A stretch of 64,000 nt of DNA, from the NCBI GenBank assembly GCA_932294295.1, contig OW028573.1, positions 71,897,829-71,961,828 of the forward strand, given 5' to 3'. Made by a program: the position numbers and the translations under genes. The notes under the pieces are model-generated. The model searched no databases. It had not been told where the DNA came from and worked only from the letters and a program-made list of their open reading frames with translations. Below, in pieces: positions 1-11,861 of this stretch; the stretch's first letter is position 1; every line of letters begins with the position of its first letter. The DNA is from Alitta virens. Its lineage: Eukaryota; Annelida; Polychaeta; Phyllodocida; Nereididae.

Positions 1-551
1 CGAATGCCATCCAATACCGGGTTTTTATTAAAGTCCGGTCAGAAATCACTCTGGCTCGCCAGCAAATTGCCTGTGGGTCAGCAGGCCGAGCAGATATACA
101 AGCCAGTTTTGAGTAATAAAATCTTAAGAGGAGGGGGATACCGGTGGGGACTGTGAGGACTAGATTGGAAGTGAAGCGTTGTTAGAGGACACCCAGGATG
201 TTTATAGCAGTAGGGACTGTGACACAAGACGCCTCCACCACGAGCACCACGTTTCCCTCAAAAGCCTGACCATTATTGGCTCAATTACCAGTTGCTAGCG
301 CTGCAGCCCAATTCATCACCGACACTTTTTGTCTGGACCTCTGTATGGAGTATTAAGGCTGTGTCACCCGTCTGCAAAGCCAAGTCTAGCAACGTATTCA
401 AGTCCCCTCAAGTGGTATGCCCAGTAACTTGTCAAAAGATTTTTGCTCTCAGCTGGCCCCGAGCTGCATAATGTAACCTGTCACAAATGCTTATGTGTGC
501 CCTCTAAAAAAAACTGTGCTTATTTATATCATGTTTGTTTATGTGTTTCAG
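1..551 (+). other. Intron (partial), upstream of the FATC terminal exon
   Basis: No convincing coding exon was found in these bases. The stretch ends in a good splice acceptor: a T-rich tract from about 531 to 549, then CAG at 549-551, directly before the FATC-coding exon. It is read as the 3' part of the last intron of the upstream gene, whose other exons lie outside the window. The short open frame at 1-153 shows no recognisable protein. Confidence 0.6.
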
Positions 552-661
552 ATTTGGCCCTGTTCGAAGGAGCTGAAAGTCGAGTGAGCACTTTGGTTGC
601 GGCTGCGAACAACCACGACAACTTATGCCGGATGGACCCTGCCTGGCATCCTTGGCTCTGA
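552..661 (+). CDS. TRRAP: Last coding exon of a PIKK-family protein (FATC domain), probably TRRAP (partial gene)
   Basis: This exon follows a T-rich acceptor (AG at 550-551). Its first two bases complete a codon begun in the previous exon, and it ends at TGA 659-661. The 35 or so encoded residues run from LALFEGAESRV to NLCRMDPAWHPWL. An Ala-rich helix, then Asn-Leu and a terminal W-x-P-W-L, is the pattern of the FATC domain that closes PI3K-related kinases. From family knowledge, ATM, ATR, mTOR and SMG1 end differently, so the -PWL end points to TRRAP (yeast Tra1). TRRAP is the catalytically inactive scaffold of SAGA and NuA4/TIP60 histone acetyltransferase complexes in the nucleus. Only the C-terminal tip is visible; the paralogue call rests on these residues from memory, the FATC call is firmer. 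A long 3'UTR follows. Confidence 0.8.
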
Positions 662-2293
662 AGAGCACAAACAGAAACAAAAAGACAGTTTCAAAAGTAT
701 ATTGTGTATCACCAAGTGACTTGTTCTCCATTTCACCCATGTGAAAAAGGACTGCAATATTCCAGTATTGAATCAAATGGGGAACCCAAGTTCTCAGATC
801 TCATCAAGCAATGCAGAGCGGATTCACCAAACCACACATCTGACTTGTTCACTCATTGGGTACTACGCACTTGATTCCTGCGCCGTCAACATTACGTTGT
901 GGGCACAATTGTGACACTAAGTTGTGTAGACTTGTTTATATCCCAGTGGGAGCACTTTGTGCTATTTTTGTAATTGCATTTTCTTGTTCTAAACCTGAAA
1001 CGAGTGGATAGAATTTGATATCCAATCATGAGCATCATTTCTAAGCCTGTTTATCACATCTATTGTTGTATTAGATTACATGATGTTGTAAATGGAAAGG
1101 ATAGGCAAAAAGTGAAGCCATTAAGGCTGATGTGGTGCTGACAGATGAGAGCGCGGCAGAGTGACAGGAAACCCATTGTTTTTGAAAGATGGTGCTTGTT
1201 GAGCCATAATTTCACGAGATGACATCATTCGTGGAACAAATGACAGTTATCGACGACCGCTGATTGTGTTGAACGCTGTGCTGTTATGTGGTTGTAGTGA
1301 GCGAGTGCTGAATTTTTAGCCGTTGGCTTGTGGTGATGTATTTGTTTTATAGATGAAAAAGCCAGATTGGGTGACATGTATGACAGATTAGTCTTGTAAA
1401 ATTTTCCTAATGTGAAATAGCACTGCAAGTTGGCCCTATGCATGCAATAGAATCATCCACTTTGTGACAAGTCGCTTCCGAAATCATGCAAAAACACCAA
1501 GATTCAAAGTTGCCCAAGTTTTAGAGGCAAGGCTCAGAACAGTAACTGCTGTTGATGTATTCGCTTCAAGTGATTTGCATGCCTGCCTGCCCTGCTGTTA
1601 GCATCCGAATAGTGGATTTGTCATCTAGTTGCTTTTAGCCGTTTCGAGGTTGCCAAGCGCTGTGGAGCTGAATGTGGGTAACGGCCATGGGGAGGTTGCT
1701 GTCATATGTTTGATGGATCGAGGCTTAGGTAGTGCATGACACCCTAAGATGCTCACTGATATGGCACTATGATATGGGTGCAAGGACCTGGAGAATGCCT
1801 ACAAGGCTTCTAGCAGGCCGTCTGACTTTGATGGAGTTTATTCCATTAAAGAACACGCTAGTCTATCACCATCTAGTGTTGTGGAGGGGACAAGCGTGGC
1901 TATGGCATATTGGTGACCGCCTTGGTGTGGAGCTGCTTCTAATGACTGTTCGCCAATTCCCACCTTTTATGTGGAAGAAGCAGTTGGGTGATAAATGAGA
2001 CCCAATCACCCGGCTCGATCCAACACAGAGATAAGAGGCTGTCCTTCACAGAGTTCTGTCATGTCACAAACATCGCTAACGATCCTCATCCTTGCATCCT
2101 CTATTGACCGAGCACCTTCCAGTTGATTCTCCTCTTTCAGTATCATCTTTGCTGTATTCGGTTCTATGTAAATTTGCATTGGAAGAGTCAGCTTGCTATC
2201 CGGTGAGAGTATAACTGATTTTGTGTGCTATTGAATTAATGACCAATGATCACTCAACCACAAAAATGTACAGTGTGTGCTTCATTTGTTAAG

Positions 2294-2449
2294 TGTAAAT
2301 ATGTATCCAGATGTGGCTTAATGCCACACTATGTTGGTTAGTGTGTGCCCTTGTGATATTTATTGACCTGTTACCGCAGGTGCACCTGTGTAAATATAAT
2401 GTTTCTCGCATGTAATTGTTATGACAGTGCCTGTTTGTACATGTAATAT
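2294..2449 (+). promoter_or_regulatory. Cluster of Pumilio-like (PUF) motifs in the 3'UTR
   Basis: Two perfect TGTAAATA octamers (consensus TGTANATA) lie at 2294-2301 and 2389-2396. Related TGTA-starting octamers lie at 2411, 2436 and 2442. All are within 200 bases upstream of the poly(A) signal and on the transcript strand. PUF proteins bind such sites in mRNA 3'UTRs to repress or localise messages. Binding here is inferred from motif match and position. Confidence 0.5.
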
Positions 2450-2488
2450 TTATAATGAATCCAGCACATCTGTCAGCTGTAGAATGGC

Positions 2489-2494
2489 AATAAA
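2489..2494 (+). terminator. Poly(A) signal AATAAA, upstream gene
   Basis: A canonical AATAAA is followed 20-40 bases on by a GT-rich stretch (2519-2535), the usual layout of a cleavage and polyadenylation site. It is the best candidate 3' end for the gene whose stop codon is at 659-661. Confidence 0.65.
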
Positions 2495-2515
2495 TACATA
2501 TAATATATGGTTAAT

Positions 2516-5500
2516 GATTTTGTGTTGTGTATTGAAACTATAAAGAAAACAAATTGAAAGAAAGGAAAGGAAGGAGAGGAAGGAAGAGCACTATTATGTG
2601 TGTAGCCTTAACTGCTGTACTTCCCATCTGGGAGGACATCACATAATCGTTATGCTGACCTTTCCAGAAATTTTGGCGTGAAACAGTAGCAATCAATAAC
2701 TGGAATCCGCTTTACTCTTTGGCTTGTCTCATAATTCATTTCTATGAGGAGGCTTTTCTCTGTCCATCTCCTTTCAATCGATGGTGGCCACAGTTGGAGT
2801 CTTGACCTGCAGACCTTGGATGCTGCACCAAAATGAAGCAGAATAGCATCCTCGGAATGGAAGTGAACTTGGCAGTACAAGGAAGACCTTTGTTGGGCAC
2901 AAACCGAAAAAAATGGAGATGAGTGGTCCTCCTATGGCCTTGCTATGAAACCGAGAGGATTGAGGGGTGTCTCCTTTGATTGTCATCTAATGTTTTCCTT
3001 CTAAATTGAACTTGTCAAACTTGGGCAGACTAAGGCGATGACCAAAGCCCTCCATGTTTCTGCTCAACTGGCCCTTTTCTAAGACCACCACGTTCTGTTT
3101 GGATCCAGGCTGCATTGACCAGAGCCTTTTTGGAAGGCTGTCCTCCTTCCTGCTGACCGAGAATCTCCCTTTGTCTGTGGCGAAGTTGACTTTTCTACTT
3201 AGTGGAGGTGATGTTGAAGAAGGCCATAAGGTTTAAAGAGCACTGGCTCAAGTAGGCAACTCAGTCGAAGTTGGAGAGACAAAAGAGGTGGGCTTACCAG
3301 GCTGCATGCTTAGCCAAGTATTATGCCAGCCAAGCCTTGGACTGCCTTCTTCTTCACTCAAAATAGACCTATTGACTTTCTTCACATTTTCTAATTTCCT
3401 GCGCATGTGTCATGTCATTATGGTAGTCGGTCATAAACACCCAAGCGACCCAACCAGCCATGTAGGGCCCCAGTCCCAAGACTTGGTGGTGAGCCTTTAT
3501 TGATCAGCGTCTTGAATAGAGCAACTCAAAATACTTGCTTGAGGGACTGCGAAATGAGCGAAGTCCACTGTGGGCTGCCTGCTAAATACCCAACTAACGA
3601 ACTGGCCACAGCATCTTGACTTAAATACATCGCCTGGGCATGCAGCTGGTTTTCGCTGGATTACCCAGCTTGGCAATTGTGGGACTCGTCAGGGTCAGCC
3701 AAAAGGGCCGGGCAAGTCTTGCCTCAGTGGAGCAGGACAAACAACGATGGGCTCTTGGGCCCAGAAAGTGATCAGCGTTTGATTGGAGGCGGACTGCGTG
3801 GGGCCAGGGAAAACAGCACGAGGATCATCGGGACTGCGAACTCATGTCTGACCGACTTCCGTCGACAAACTGGCCGTCTCATAAATCTCCTTCCAAAGAG
3901 AGTGATTGCTACGTCTTCCTGACCTCACAAAGCACTGGCCTCTTAGAGTCGAGCTGCTATGCATGTCCCTTGGACCCTTTATGCCATATTACTCGCCTGA
4001 ATGTCCTCTGTAGGGCACATGGCCAACTCATCGCGTTAATATCCAGCCACTCAATGCTGCCACTCTTGTCTCAATATTAGCACCACGACCTCCTACTTTA
4101 TATTGTATGCCTGAGTAAATAAGGCTATCAGGACTGCATGCATGATACTCTTCTGCAGTATTTCACACTCTTGAGTCATTGCGCTTAAAGGCTGGACTAT
4201 GATGTACCAACTATGACATAAATCCAGTCCAACAAATAACAGACTGGAGGTACTCTATTGTCGCAACAAATTTATGTTTAAAAAATTTCGTCATGATAAA
4301 ACCGCTTTGAATCATTTCCCAGATAAGCTGTTCTTGGCAAAATGGCCATAAATTTAGTACTTGACACAATACATTTTGCTTTTTTTTTTGTCAAACAAAA
4401 ACTTGTCTTGTGGCGCGGTCCTTCACAACCGAAGCACAAAAGCTCAACCCAACGGCAGAGGACTTGAGCATGACTTAAGACATTAGTCGCACCAGTGACA
4501 AAGCACCCTAATCTGCCTGATGACAATATTATCACATAAATCAAGGCCAAAAATGAAAATCGTTGTAAGGGGAGTTAACAGCTAGTCATTTTGGGAGTTT
4601 TGTTACATGAAATCCCCCATAAAAACCAGCAATTGACCAGTTTTATGGCTTCTAAGTTGTCTTGAGCTGACGATGGTAATTTGGAGGGTCACGAGCTGGC
4701 AGAAAAACTGGCTGTCTGCTCGATTTATGCTTTTGTTCTTAAAGACGTATGGGGACATTTTTGCCATCAAAAGATCTAGATTAATGTGGACTGGTCGTTC
4801 ATACTGAGCGCTTTGTTCCAAGCTTCAAGCGAGTTTACTTTTATATAGCTACTTCACAGAATCAGATGAAGCCAGGAAAGACTTAGAGGACTTCAGTGCA
4901 TTTAACATTATGGACACTAATAACCATAACCTATTCTGAACCAGGCAATGCTCTTAGTGTAATGGGCTTTCAATTCTAACCAAGGTCACATTTCATCATT
5001 CTTATGTCTTAACAACTTTACTACTGGCTTATGCCGTGTCAAGTTGACATTGGAGCTATGGCCTTTGTTTCTTTTTATGGCCTCCATTACTCTACATTCT
5101 GCTTTGGTGTCAAGTAATTGATGCAGATGATCTGAGGATATAACGTAGAATTAATTCTCTTTGTCCAGGATTAATAATTATAAGTTTCACATGCTTCTCC
5201 CTCATTGCTTTATTTACAACATCATGCCATCCTGCTAAAAACTTTAGCCAAGGCTGACACGTATATAAGGCATTAACCAACTATAACCCAAATCGCGCCT
5301 TTTTGAACTACACAGGAAAACTAGTTAACTGAAATGTATCCTAATTTTTCTTATTCTGCATTGTTGTTACAAAGAAACATTTTTAATCACGTCTTTACTC
5401 ACTGGTCATAGGGCACTGATAGATTGTATTGCATAACTTTTATGTACAACTTAATTGTAACGGGAAAATAGGCATATGGGTTGGTATTTGCCATGTGAAA

Positions 5501-5598
5501 CTAAGCAAAAGTGAAAATACCAATCATGGACCATGAGGTTCAACCGAGGTGCGGTTATTACTAATTGAAAACTATACTGAAACTAAACTATGTATTGG
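2516..5598. other. Intergenic, no gene recognised
   Basis: Only short overlapping ORFs without recognisable protein features occur here. There is a purine-rich tract at about 2545-2590 (GGAAA/GGAGA repeats). The second half becomes AT-rich. No tRNA, splice-flanked coding exon or transposase was seen on either strand. Confidence 0.5.
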
Positions 5599-6421
5599 GG
5601 TAAAGTTGGGTAATCTCACAGAAACTGAAAGCCATCAGTAGTACATGCTCACACCTGGTGAAATTTTCAAATTTATTCGTAGTCATCATCTGTAGAGCAA
5701 AGAGCACATTTGAGGCAGCTATTTTTTTCATGTAATGTAGACTTAAATATTTACCTGTCATTTCTTTTGTACTTTTGTTTAGGGGAAAAGCCTGTAGAAT
5801 ATGTTAATTTTGTGTAGATATGTCAACCTGATTATTTTTTTGTGAATACTCTTTTCTTCGATTCTCACTCTTTTGCAATGGCCATGAGATGTCAGCAATT
5901 CTCAGAGCAGCCTAGAATGCAAGGCGCACATTGTTGGGTAATATGGGCATAGGTGATTTTATGCTTTCTTTAGTAAAACTCATTGTCAAGCAAGAATATC
6001 ATGCCAGCAATGAAACATTTAAAAAAAACTATCAAATGTGGATAACATCAGATACAGGTGTACTGACATGACTTTTGTGTGTAGGATTATAAAGTGTGCA
6101 AAATAAAAATAAGCCCATAGTAAACATTTATTTTGCCCATACTAAACTGCATTTATAGATTAAATTAGTATAGCTTTATATGGGCATTTTAGTGCTCATA
6201 TTTTCAGAATGAGGTCCCCATAAAACCCCACTGTGGTTTAATATGGGCACTTTTTAATTTTTTTCTAAGCCATACTATGTCAAAACTATTATGGATATGC
6301 ATATTATATGCTTAGCATTTATAGCTCATTACCTAAATAAAAAAGAATTATGCATTTTCCATAGTAACTTTCATCACCGCATTAGCGAGATAAAAGTATG
6401 CCCATATAACCCAACTTTACC
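5599..6421. mobile_element. Decayed DNA transposon with 13-bp terminal inverted repeats and subterminal repeats
   Basis: GGTAAAGTTGGGT at 5599-5611 is the exact reverse complement of ACCCAACTTTACC at 6409-6421. Inside, the motif ATATGGGCA recurs at 5941 and 6178, at 6241 as ATATGGGCAC, and inverted at 6398-6407, with a shorter inverted match at 6134. A 19-base match with one mismatch, GTTGGGTWATATGGGCATA, links 5933-5951 to the inverted right end. Terminal inverted repeats plus repeated subterminal motifs are typical of non-autonomous DNA transposons. No ORF remains, and no clear target-site duplication was found, so the superfamily is unassigned. Confidence 0.55.
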
Positions 6422-7780
6422 TTATATCAATGAAATCATATTTAACAGTGTCCAGGATGACTGACTTCCATAGCCGTTCTGACTAACTTGTAGTCATTTA
6501 GAAATTAGTCATCCTTCAATATGGCGTAGAATGACATGTATAAAAATGGTTAGTCAGAATTTCTAGAAATTTTGTTCAATTATTATGATTCACTTTTTGT
6601 TTATTATTCTTTTGAGGGTCTCTTCCACGTGTTGTTAAAAGTCAAGTGAGAGTTGTACAGTGCATGGTATCTTCATAAATACTGTTTCGTGGGTTATTTA
6701 AAGTTTACAGAGTCGAGCCTGTGTACGTTCTAGTACTGCACGAGTGACACTCAACCAACCAAAACAAAGCCTAATTGGGTGTTGCGTAACAACAATTATA
6801 AGTGTCACGGAATTATGCGGGTTAAGTTTTAAGCAAACTAACCGCATTACAAGGCATGTTGTGAATTAAAACACATCAGTGTAGATATAAGACCAGCTCT
6901 GTTTTTAACTTTTTTGTCCACTAAGGCCGGATGCAAAATAATAATTCTCCATTTTGCTGAAAAGACATATATTGTATATTCATACCAAAACGCTAAATAT
7001 GTTTATAATTTGGTATGAGAAAAATTTGATTATTATTTATCAATATATATAATTTTTATTGAACGTAAAATATCATCCAACCAAAACATGCACATGTATG
7101 TGTGACACACTGACACTCACGACATTTTTTTTGGAATACAAATGGCGTGCAAATGTCATAATATCAAGTAGGCCTATATTTTGTAGCATTGTCACATTTG
7201 GAAACCCCACATGAAATACCACAATGACCCGCGACTCTACAATACATGCTAGGCAGGCGATTCTAATAGTCTATTACTGCTGCCGCAACTAATGTCAGAA
7301 ATATTTCAAGCAGAATGTATTACAATAGGTAGACAACTCGGAGCTTGTGAATGGTTTCCTTTTTCCCTGATTAGTTCTTCCTTCATGCAGCTTATTATTG
7401 GTAATTATGCTGGTCCCAAGACGACTGTCTGCTAACAGGCCTTGTGTAATTAGGCATGCTATATAATTACAGGTAATAGAGAGCTTGGCTCGCTGTGTAT
7501 GTGGATAATTTCTGTGGAAAGTAATGAATGTAAACCTCTAGCAAGCAGACTCTTTTTTATGGAATTATCAGAATGAAAATTTTTTGTTCAGGATGTTGTT
7601 TTTAAGCCTTTAAATTGACGTAGTGTTGTTTATGCCTTTGTCTCAATGATACTGGCCTGAAGCTTATTGACATCCAGCAGATATATAACTAATGAAGTTG
7701 AAACCGAGGATGCAGATTAGAACTTGAGTGAAAATATAATTCCATGTTTCCATCTATGCGGGACAATTTCTTCACAGTAA

Positions 7781-7816
7781 ATGATGCATGTATGATGCAT
7801 GTATAATGCATGTATA
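7781..7816. repeat. Tandem repeat of about 11 bases, three copies
   Basis: The unit ATGATGCATGT is repeated, with the third copy changed to ATAATGCATGT. Each unit contains the palindrome ATGCAT. Confidence 0.8.
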
Positions 7817-8911
7817 TTGGCCGCGTTAGAATCGGCTCTGAGTTTTGACAATATATGGGTCAAGGCAGCAGCAGCGTAGGCAGGGAGGGGGTAGCGTCTT
7901 TTTGTTTAGGGAAACCAACATAACATTAATTACGAGTTCAGCTACGAGTTTGTCTCACTTACTAAACCTCTCTGTCCCAGATTACAGCAGCCAAAACGAT
8001 TGAAGGAATCATGTGGGCCACAGTGTCCCTGACGACTTCAAGCCTGTCAAAATCCGTGATTTTTTGACGTCGTACAAATCGCAGTAGCCATCATACAGTG
8101 TTTACATTGTAGGCCTAGTGCTGCTGGTATTCTACACACAACACCAGGTATCTATTCTTTTTTTTAAATAGAATATTCTTGTTAAAGGGGGCTTCATTTT
8201 CTTTGACAGTTCTCTGTGCGTCTCTCCGGTGTTTTTAAGTCTGTCAGTTTATGGATATTTTAGGATTAATTAGAACTTGAGACGCGATATCTGAGTCATT
8301 TGATATTCTAATAGCCACAATTAGCAGTAATTTGACATCATTGTAAGCGATTAAAGAGAGTCTTTTGCGGAATGATATATTTTTACATTCTGTCATTTTA
8401 AAAGGCTAATACTGATATTTGTCTGCAGTACTTTAGAACTGTCATTTTTAATAATGACTTCTTTTATCTGTCAAGATGTTGTTAACCTGTATAGTTTGAG
8501 TTGATTAATATAAGATGAAATTGATAAATTCCAGCCACCATTGACGGTCTTTGTTATATAACATTATTATCGACTGCTTATTGAGTGACACAATTCAGAT
8601 TTTTTTGTTATATTACAAAGCGTTATAACCTAATACCTGAATTATTCTATGTCTCTGAAGTCCCAATCCTATTTTTCCACCATGGTGTGACCTGAAGGGC
8701 TTTTGCCAAAGACCTGCAAATGAGCATGCTAAGCAGTTAAGCCTATTAGGGAGTATGGTCACAATTCTGTCCTGCTAATTCCTTGGCTTTATGTCTCGCT
8801 GTCCAATATAACTATCAAAGCTCCGTGTATATAAGCATATGGTCTCTCTAATGTCAATCAGCGTTCAATTTGTTTCTTTGTATAAACTTTTTGCTAGTCT
8901 GTCCGTCTGTT

Positions 8912-8955
8912 GTGTGTCTCTGTGTCTCTGTGTCTCTGTGTCTCTGTGTCTCTGT
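8912..8955. repeat. Microsatellite (TGTGTCTC)n
   Basis: About five successive 8-base TGTGTCTC units, starting in TGTGTGTCTC and ending in CTGTCTGC. Any ORF across it is a by-product of the repeat. Confidence 0.85.
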
Positions 8956-9055
8956 CTGCTATGCTATTTTCTGGGTCTCTATTGTGTCTGTGACCTGAAG
9001 CACACATGCAGCAGCTGGTGTACTCACTTATATACTCAGAAAAGTTTATTTCATA

Positions 9056-9137
9056 TACACTAATGGACTTTAAAAACGCATAACTGCGGGTTTGTACATC
9101 ATGTTTTACCTATGCGTTTTTTAAGTCCATTGGTGTA
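9056..9137. mobile_element. 82-bp palindromic (foldback) element
   Basis: Left arm 9056-9082 (starts TACACTAATGGACTT) and right arm 9111-9137 (ends AAGTCCATTGGTGTA) are reverse complements over 27 bases with two mismatches, around a 28-base loop. Both ends read TA, so a TA target site is possible. It resembles a miniature inverted-repeat transposable element, but only one copy was seen in the window, so a simple palindrome is an alternative. Confidence 0.6.
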
Positions 9138-11569
9138 CATTCAAAAGAAAAAACAAATACAGGTGGAGACACCCTTATTAGGATAGTCCACTATCGCTAC
9201 TAGGGTGCCACCAAAAATATTCTTTCATCCAGATCCCTGCAGACCCTACCAAACAGATTTCACCATTTTAGATATTATAAATTGATGATGAAAGTAAATT
9301 TTTAGTTTGGGAATGACAATGAAAGACATTGTATATTGTACCTATCTACGTATTGCCTCTTTATGTATGTCGGTATTTGTCTGAGTTGGCCTAGCTGTCC
9401 GTCAGTTTGGCTGTCTGTCATTCTGTCTTGCTGCATTGATCACCTGATGTCTCGTCTTTGCATCATCCCCCGGCAAGGCTGCCAAGCAGGAATAGGAAAC
9501 GGGAGTGAGCATCAGTTGTCACAGAACTGAGGCCAGCCATAAATGTCAGCCAAAGGTTGTCTGCGCTAAGTGGGCCTGGCATTCATTGCTAGAGACTGTG
9601 ATTCCAGCTCTATCCCGAGCCCAACTGTCATGTCTGCTTAGCATAAAAGGCTACATACAGGCTATATTATTGGGTAATTACTGTGATGACATTGTAGCTA
9701 TTGTCGTTATGTACTGAACTGTAACGGGCATGCAAGCTCTCAACTATCAAATGTCCCCTGTGTTCCTTATTATTGTCGATGAAGGCAAATGTCGTGCACA
9801 CACATACACAGTACATATGGTATGACCAATGTGCGTGGTTTGCCTGTTGTGAGAATGGGCCTTTGGACTAGTTGGTCATTTGCCCTCAATTTGTTAGAAT
9901 GGAAAGATGGTAACGCTAATCGAGGCTTGTTATTGTGGCCATTTTGCACTCGCCTCTATCCAGCTATCTTTTCCTCAGGGGCAGTATGGGGGGGGGGGGG
10001 GGTGGCATGGGGGCCAATGATGGCATTTGTGGAATTCTCCCTGTTTCTCAGACAGAGCACATTTTGCGGATCGGCCACTTTGGGAATCAAATAAAAGTTA
10101 GCTTAGGAGATTTTCTGTCTGCGGTTTTCTTAAGCTCCGGAAGAAATCTTGCCAGACAAAATAACGGTTAATGGAGGGAAGGTGGAGGCTTATCAGGCAG
10201 CCCCCCGACGATTTGATCCAATCACTTATGGGAGCAGGCTGACTGGTCCCCTTGCCTTGGTCAGGCTCAAGCAGGCATTGGCGAATAAAGACGCTACCAA
10301 GGTGTTGCAACCAGATCTCTGTGCTGCCTGTCAACGACAGAATGAGTGTCTGTACGAGGGCCTGTTCTGCCAATCCTCACATATTGAATAGACACTGGGG
10401 GTGCCCAGCTCAACTGCATTTGGGCGATGGCGGTTTTAGGAAATTGTCAACAAAATTGGGGACCAAATGAGACGTGGAGACTTCTGGAATGCAATCCGTG
10501 ACAAGCTCCGGGGATGGAATCTGATGGATCGATATTAATTTGAAGTTCGCGCCGAGAATGGTGATCATTCGTCATTAAGAAAGTGGAAAGTGACTTCAGG
10601 GTGGATGGGCGATACTGTGATGTATGGTACCATAGATGTGATTGGTGCTTTGCAGGGCAACTTTTTCGAATTGAATAAATGCACATATATCGATTCAATG
10701 CTCTTAACTTGCCTTCTCTACCCTGGCTTTGGTAGGGGACTAACTCCCATGACCAGTCTTCGGCCTCATATATAGATTTGGCAGAGGCATAAAAACAAGA
10801 TGGTGCTGGTCGTTGTGCGAAAGAAGTAATACATTTCAGGGGGTGGCGGGTCCCTCTAATGGCTATTGCTTGAGTAGATTGTGCTAGTTTGCGGCAGCTG
10901 GGTGTGACTCGACTTATTTATGGTGCCGTTTGTCTGCTAAGGCAAATGCATCATAACACTACTGCTCCCCGCCAAGAAAGTTTTACGATGCAAAGTTCTA
11001 ATCATCTTCCGACCTCAGTGCTTGCCAGAACGCCAAGGAAACAGATACTGAGCATCCTCATCTTGTGCTCACACTGCAGCAGCTGCAACAGAACAATGCC
11101 TATACATTTGGCACTCTATGCCTTACACTCCATTGTGCTGTTGTAAACAATGCTTCCATGCATATTGTTTGCCACATCTCAAACTACACTTGCTGAACTA
11201 CGCACCCATTGTAACTGCATTTTTACCCCGTTAAACAGTCTAATATACAGCGCAATACACCCTAGTATTCACGGACTTCTGTATAGTACCAGCCGGCATG
11301 AAGAAGACCGCTCCAAGGCAATATGTCCGTCTAGTCTGAGAATGGTAAATAGGGTCAGTGCATAAGGGTAGGATAAACACTCACCCTTATCACAAAGCTG
11401 TCCCTATAATAGAATTAGTCCTTAGCCTGTCATAGTGATAACCTGTATTACTCTAATGTTACTTATTATAAGGTCTTTCTGTTCGTCAGATTTATTTTGC
11501 ATTGCCTTGAAGGTTGTCTTGAAAAATTGGATGGTCTATGATGTTTGTCAGATGATATTTACCAATATA
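9138..11569. other. Intergenic, no gene recognised
   Basis: Overlapping small ORFs at 9.8-11.4 kb have no recognisable domain and no consistent splice context. A run of 15 G lies at 9988-10002. Confidence 0.45.
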
Positions 11570-11861
11570 CAGTTTGTTTCATTAAAAACGGCCCGTCAAA
11601 TTGAAACTAGCAAAGCTGTCATAGCTGGCTACTCAAAACTGGATCTAAAAGTAGATATATATAGATATAGATAGAAACATTTATGATATATTAGATTAAT
11701 TTCTTACATTTACCAAGGTTTATATTTTTCTGGTGATAGATGTAAGCCGATTATTAGCGATAGAAGTGGACAGAAGCAGCTGGCTTTAGCATGTTTAGAC
11801 CACAGCCAGGTACAGGTCGCTACAGACAGCTAGAGTCGACTGTATTTTATGAAACTAACTG
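11570..11861 (+). mobile_element. TA-flanked MITE, copy 1 (292 bp, internally deleted)
   Basis: The left end CAGTTTGTTTCAT and right end ATGAAACTAACTG (11849-11861) are 13-base inverted repeats with one mismatch, flanked by TA on both sides (11568-11569 and 11862-11863). The inside aligns by eye with the two longer copies in the first intron of the RING gene, for example TCAAATTG, ATAGCTGGCT, GATCTAAAAGTA, TTTCTTACATTTACC and GACAGAAGC, but lacks roughly 110 central bases. CAGT ends with TA target sites are characteristic of Tc1/mariner-type elements. There is no coding capacity, so it would have depended on a transposase elsewhere. Confidence 0.85.

Larger units (their letters stand above)
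662..2515 (+). other. TRRAP: 3' untranslated region of the FATC/TRRAP-like gene
   Basis: From the TGA at 659-661 to just past the AATAAA at 2489 there is no convincing ORF, and the last 300 bases are AT-rich with many TGTA motifs, as is usual for a metazoan 3'UTR. The length, about 1.85 kb, and the exact cleavage point are inferred from the poly(A) signal and the following GT-rich stretch, not from transcripts. Confidence 0.6.
6422..9055. other. AT-rich intergenic DNA, no gene recognised
   Basis: No coding signal is seen. Small structures include a hairpin with 9-bp arms (CATACCAAA 6981-6989 and TTTGGTATG 7009-7017) and two short tandem repeats listed separately. Homeobox-like TAATTA words are frequent but expected in AT-rich DNA. 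Confidence 0.45.
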
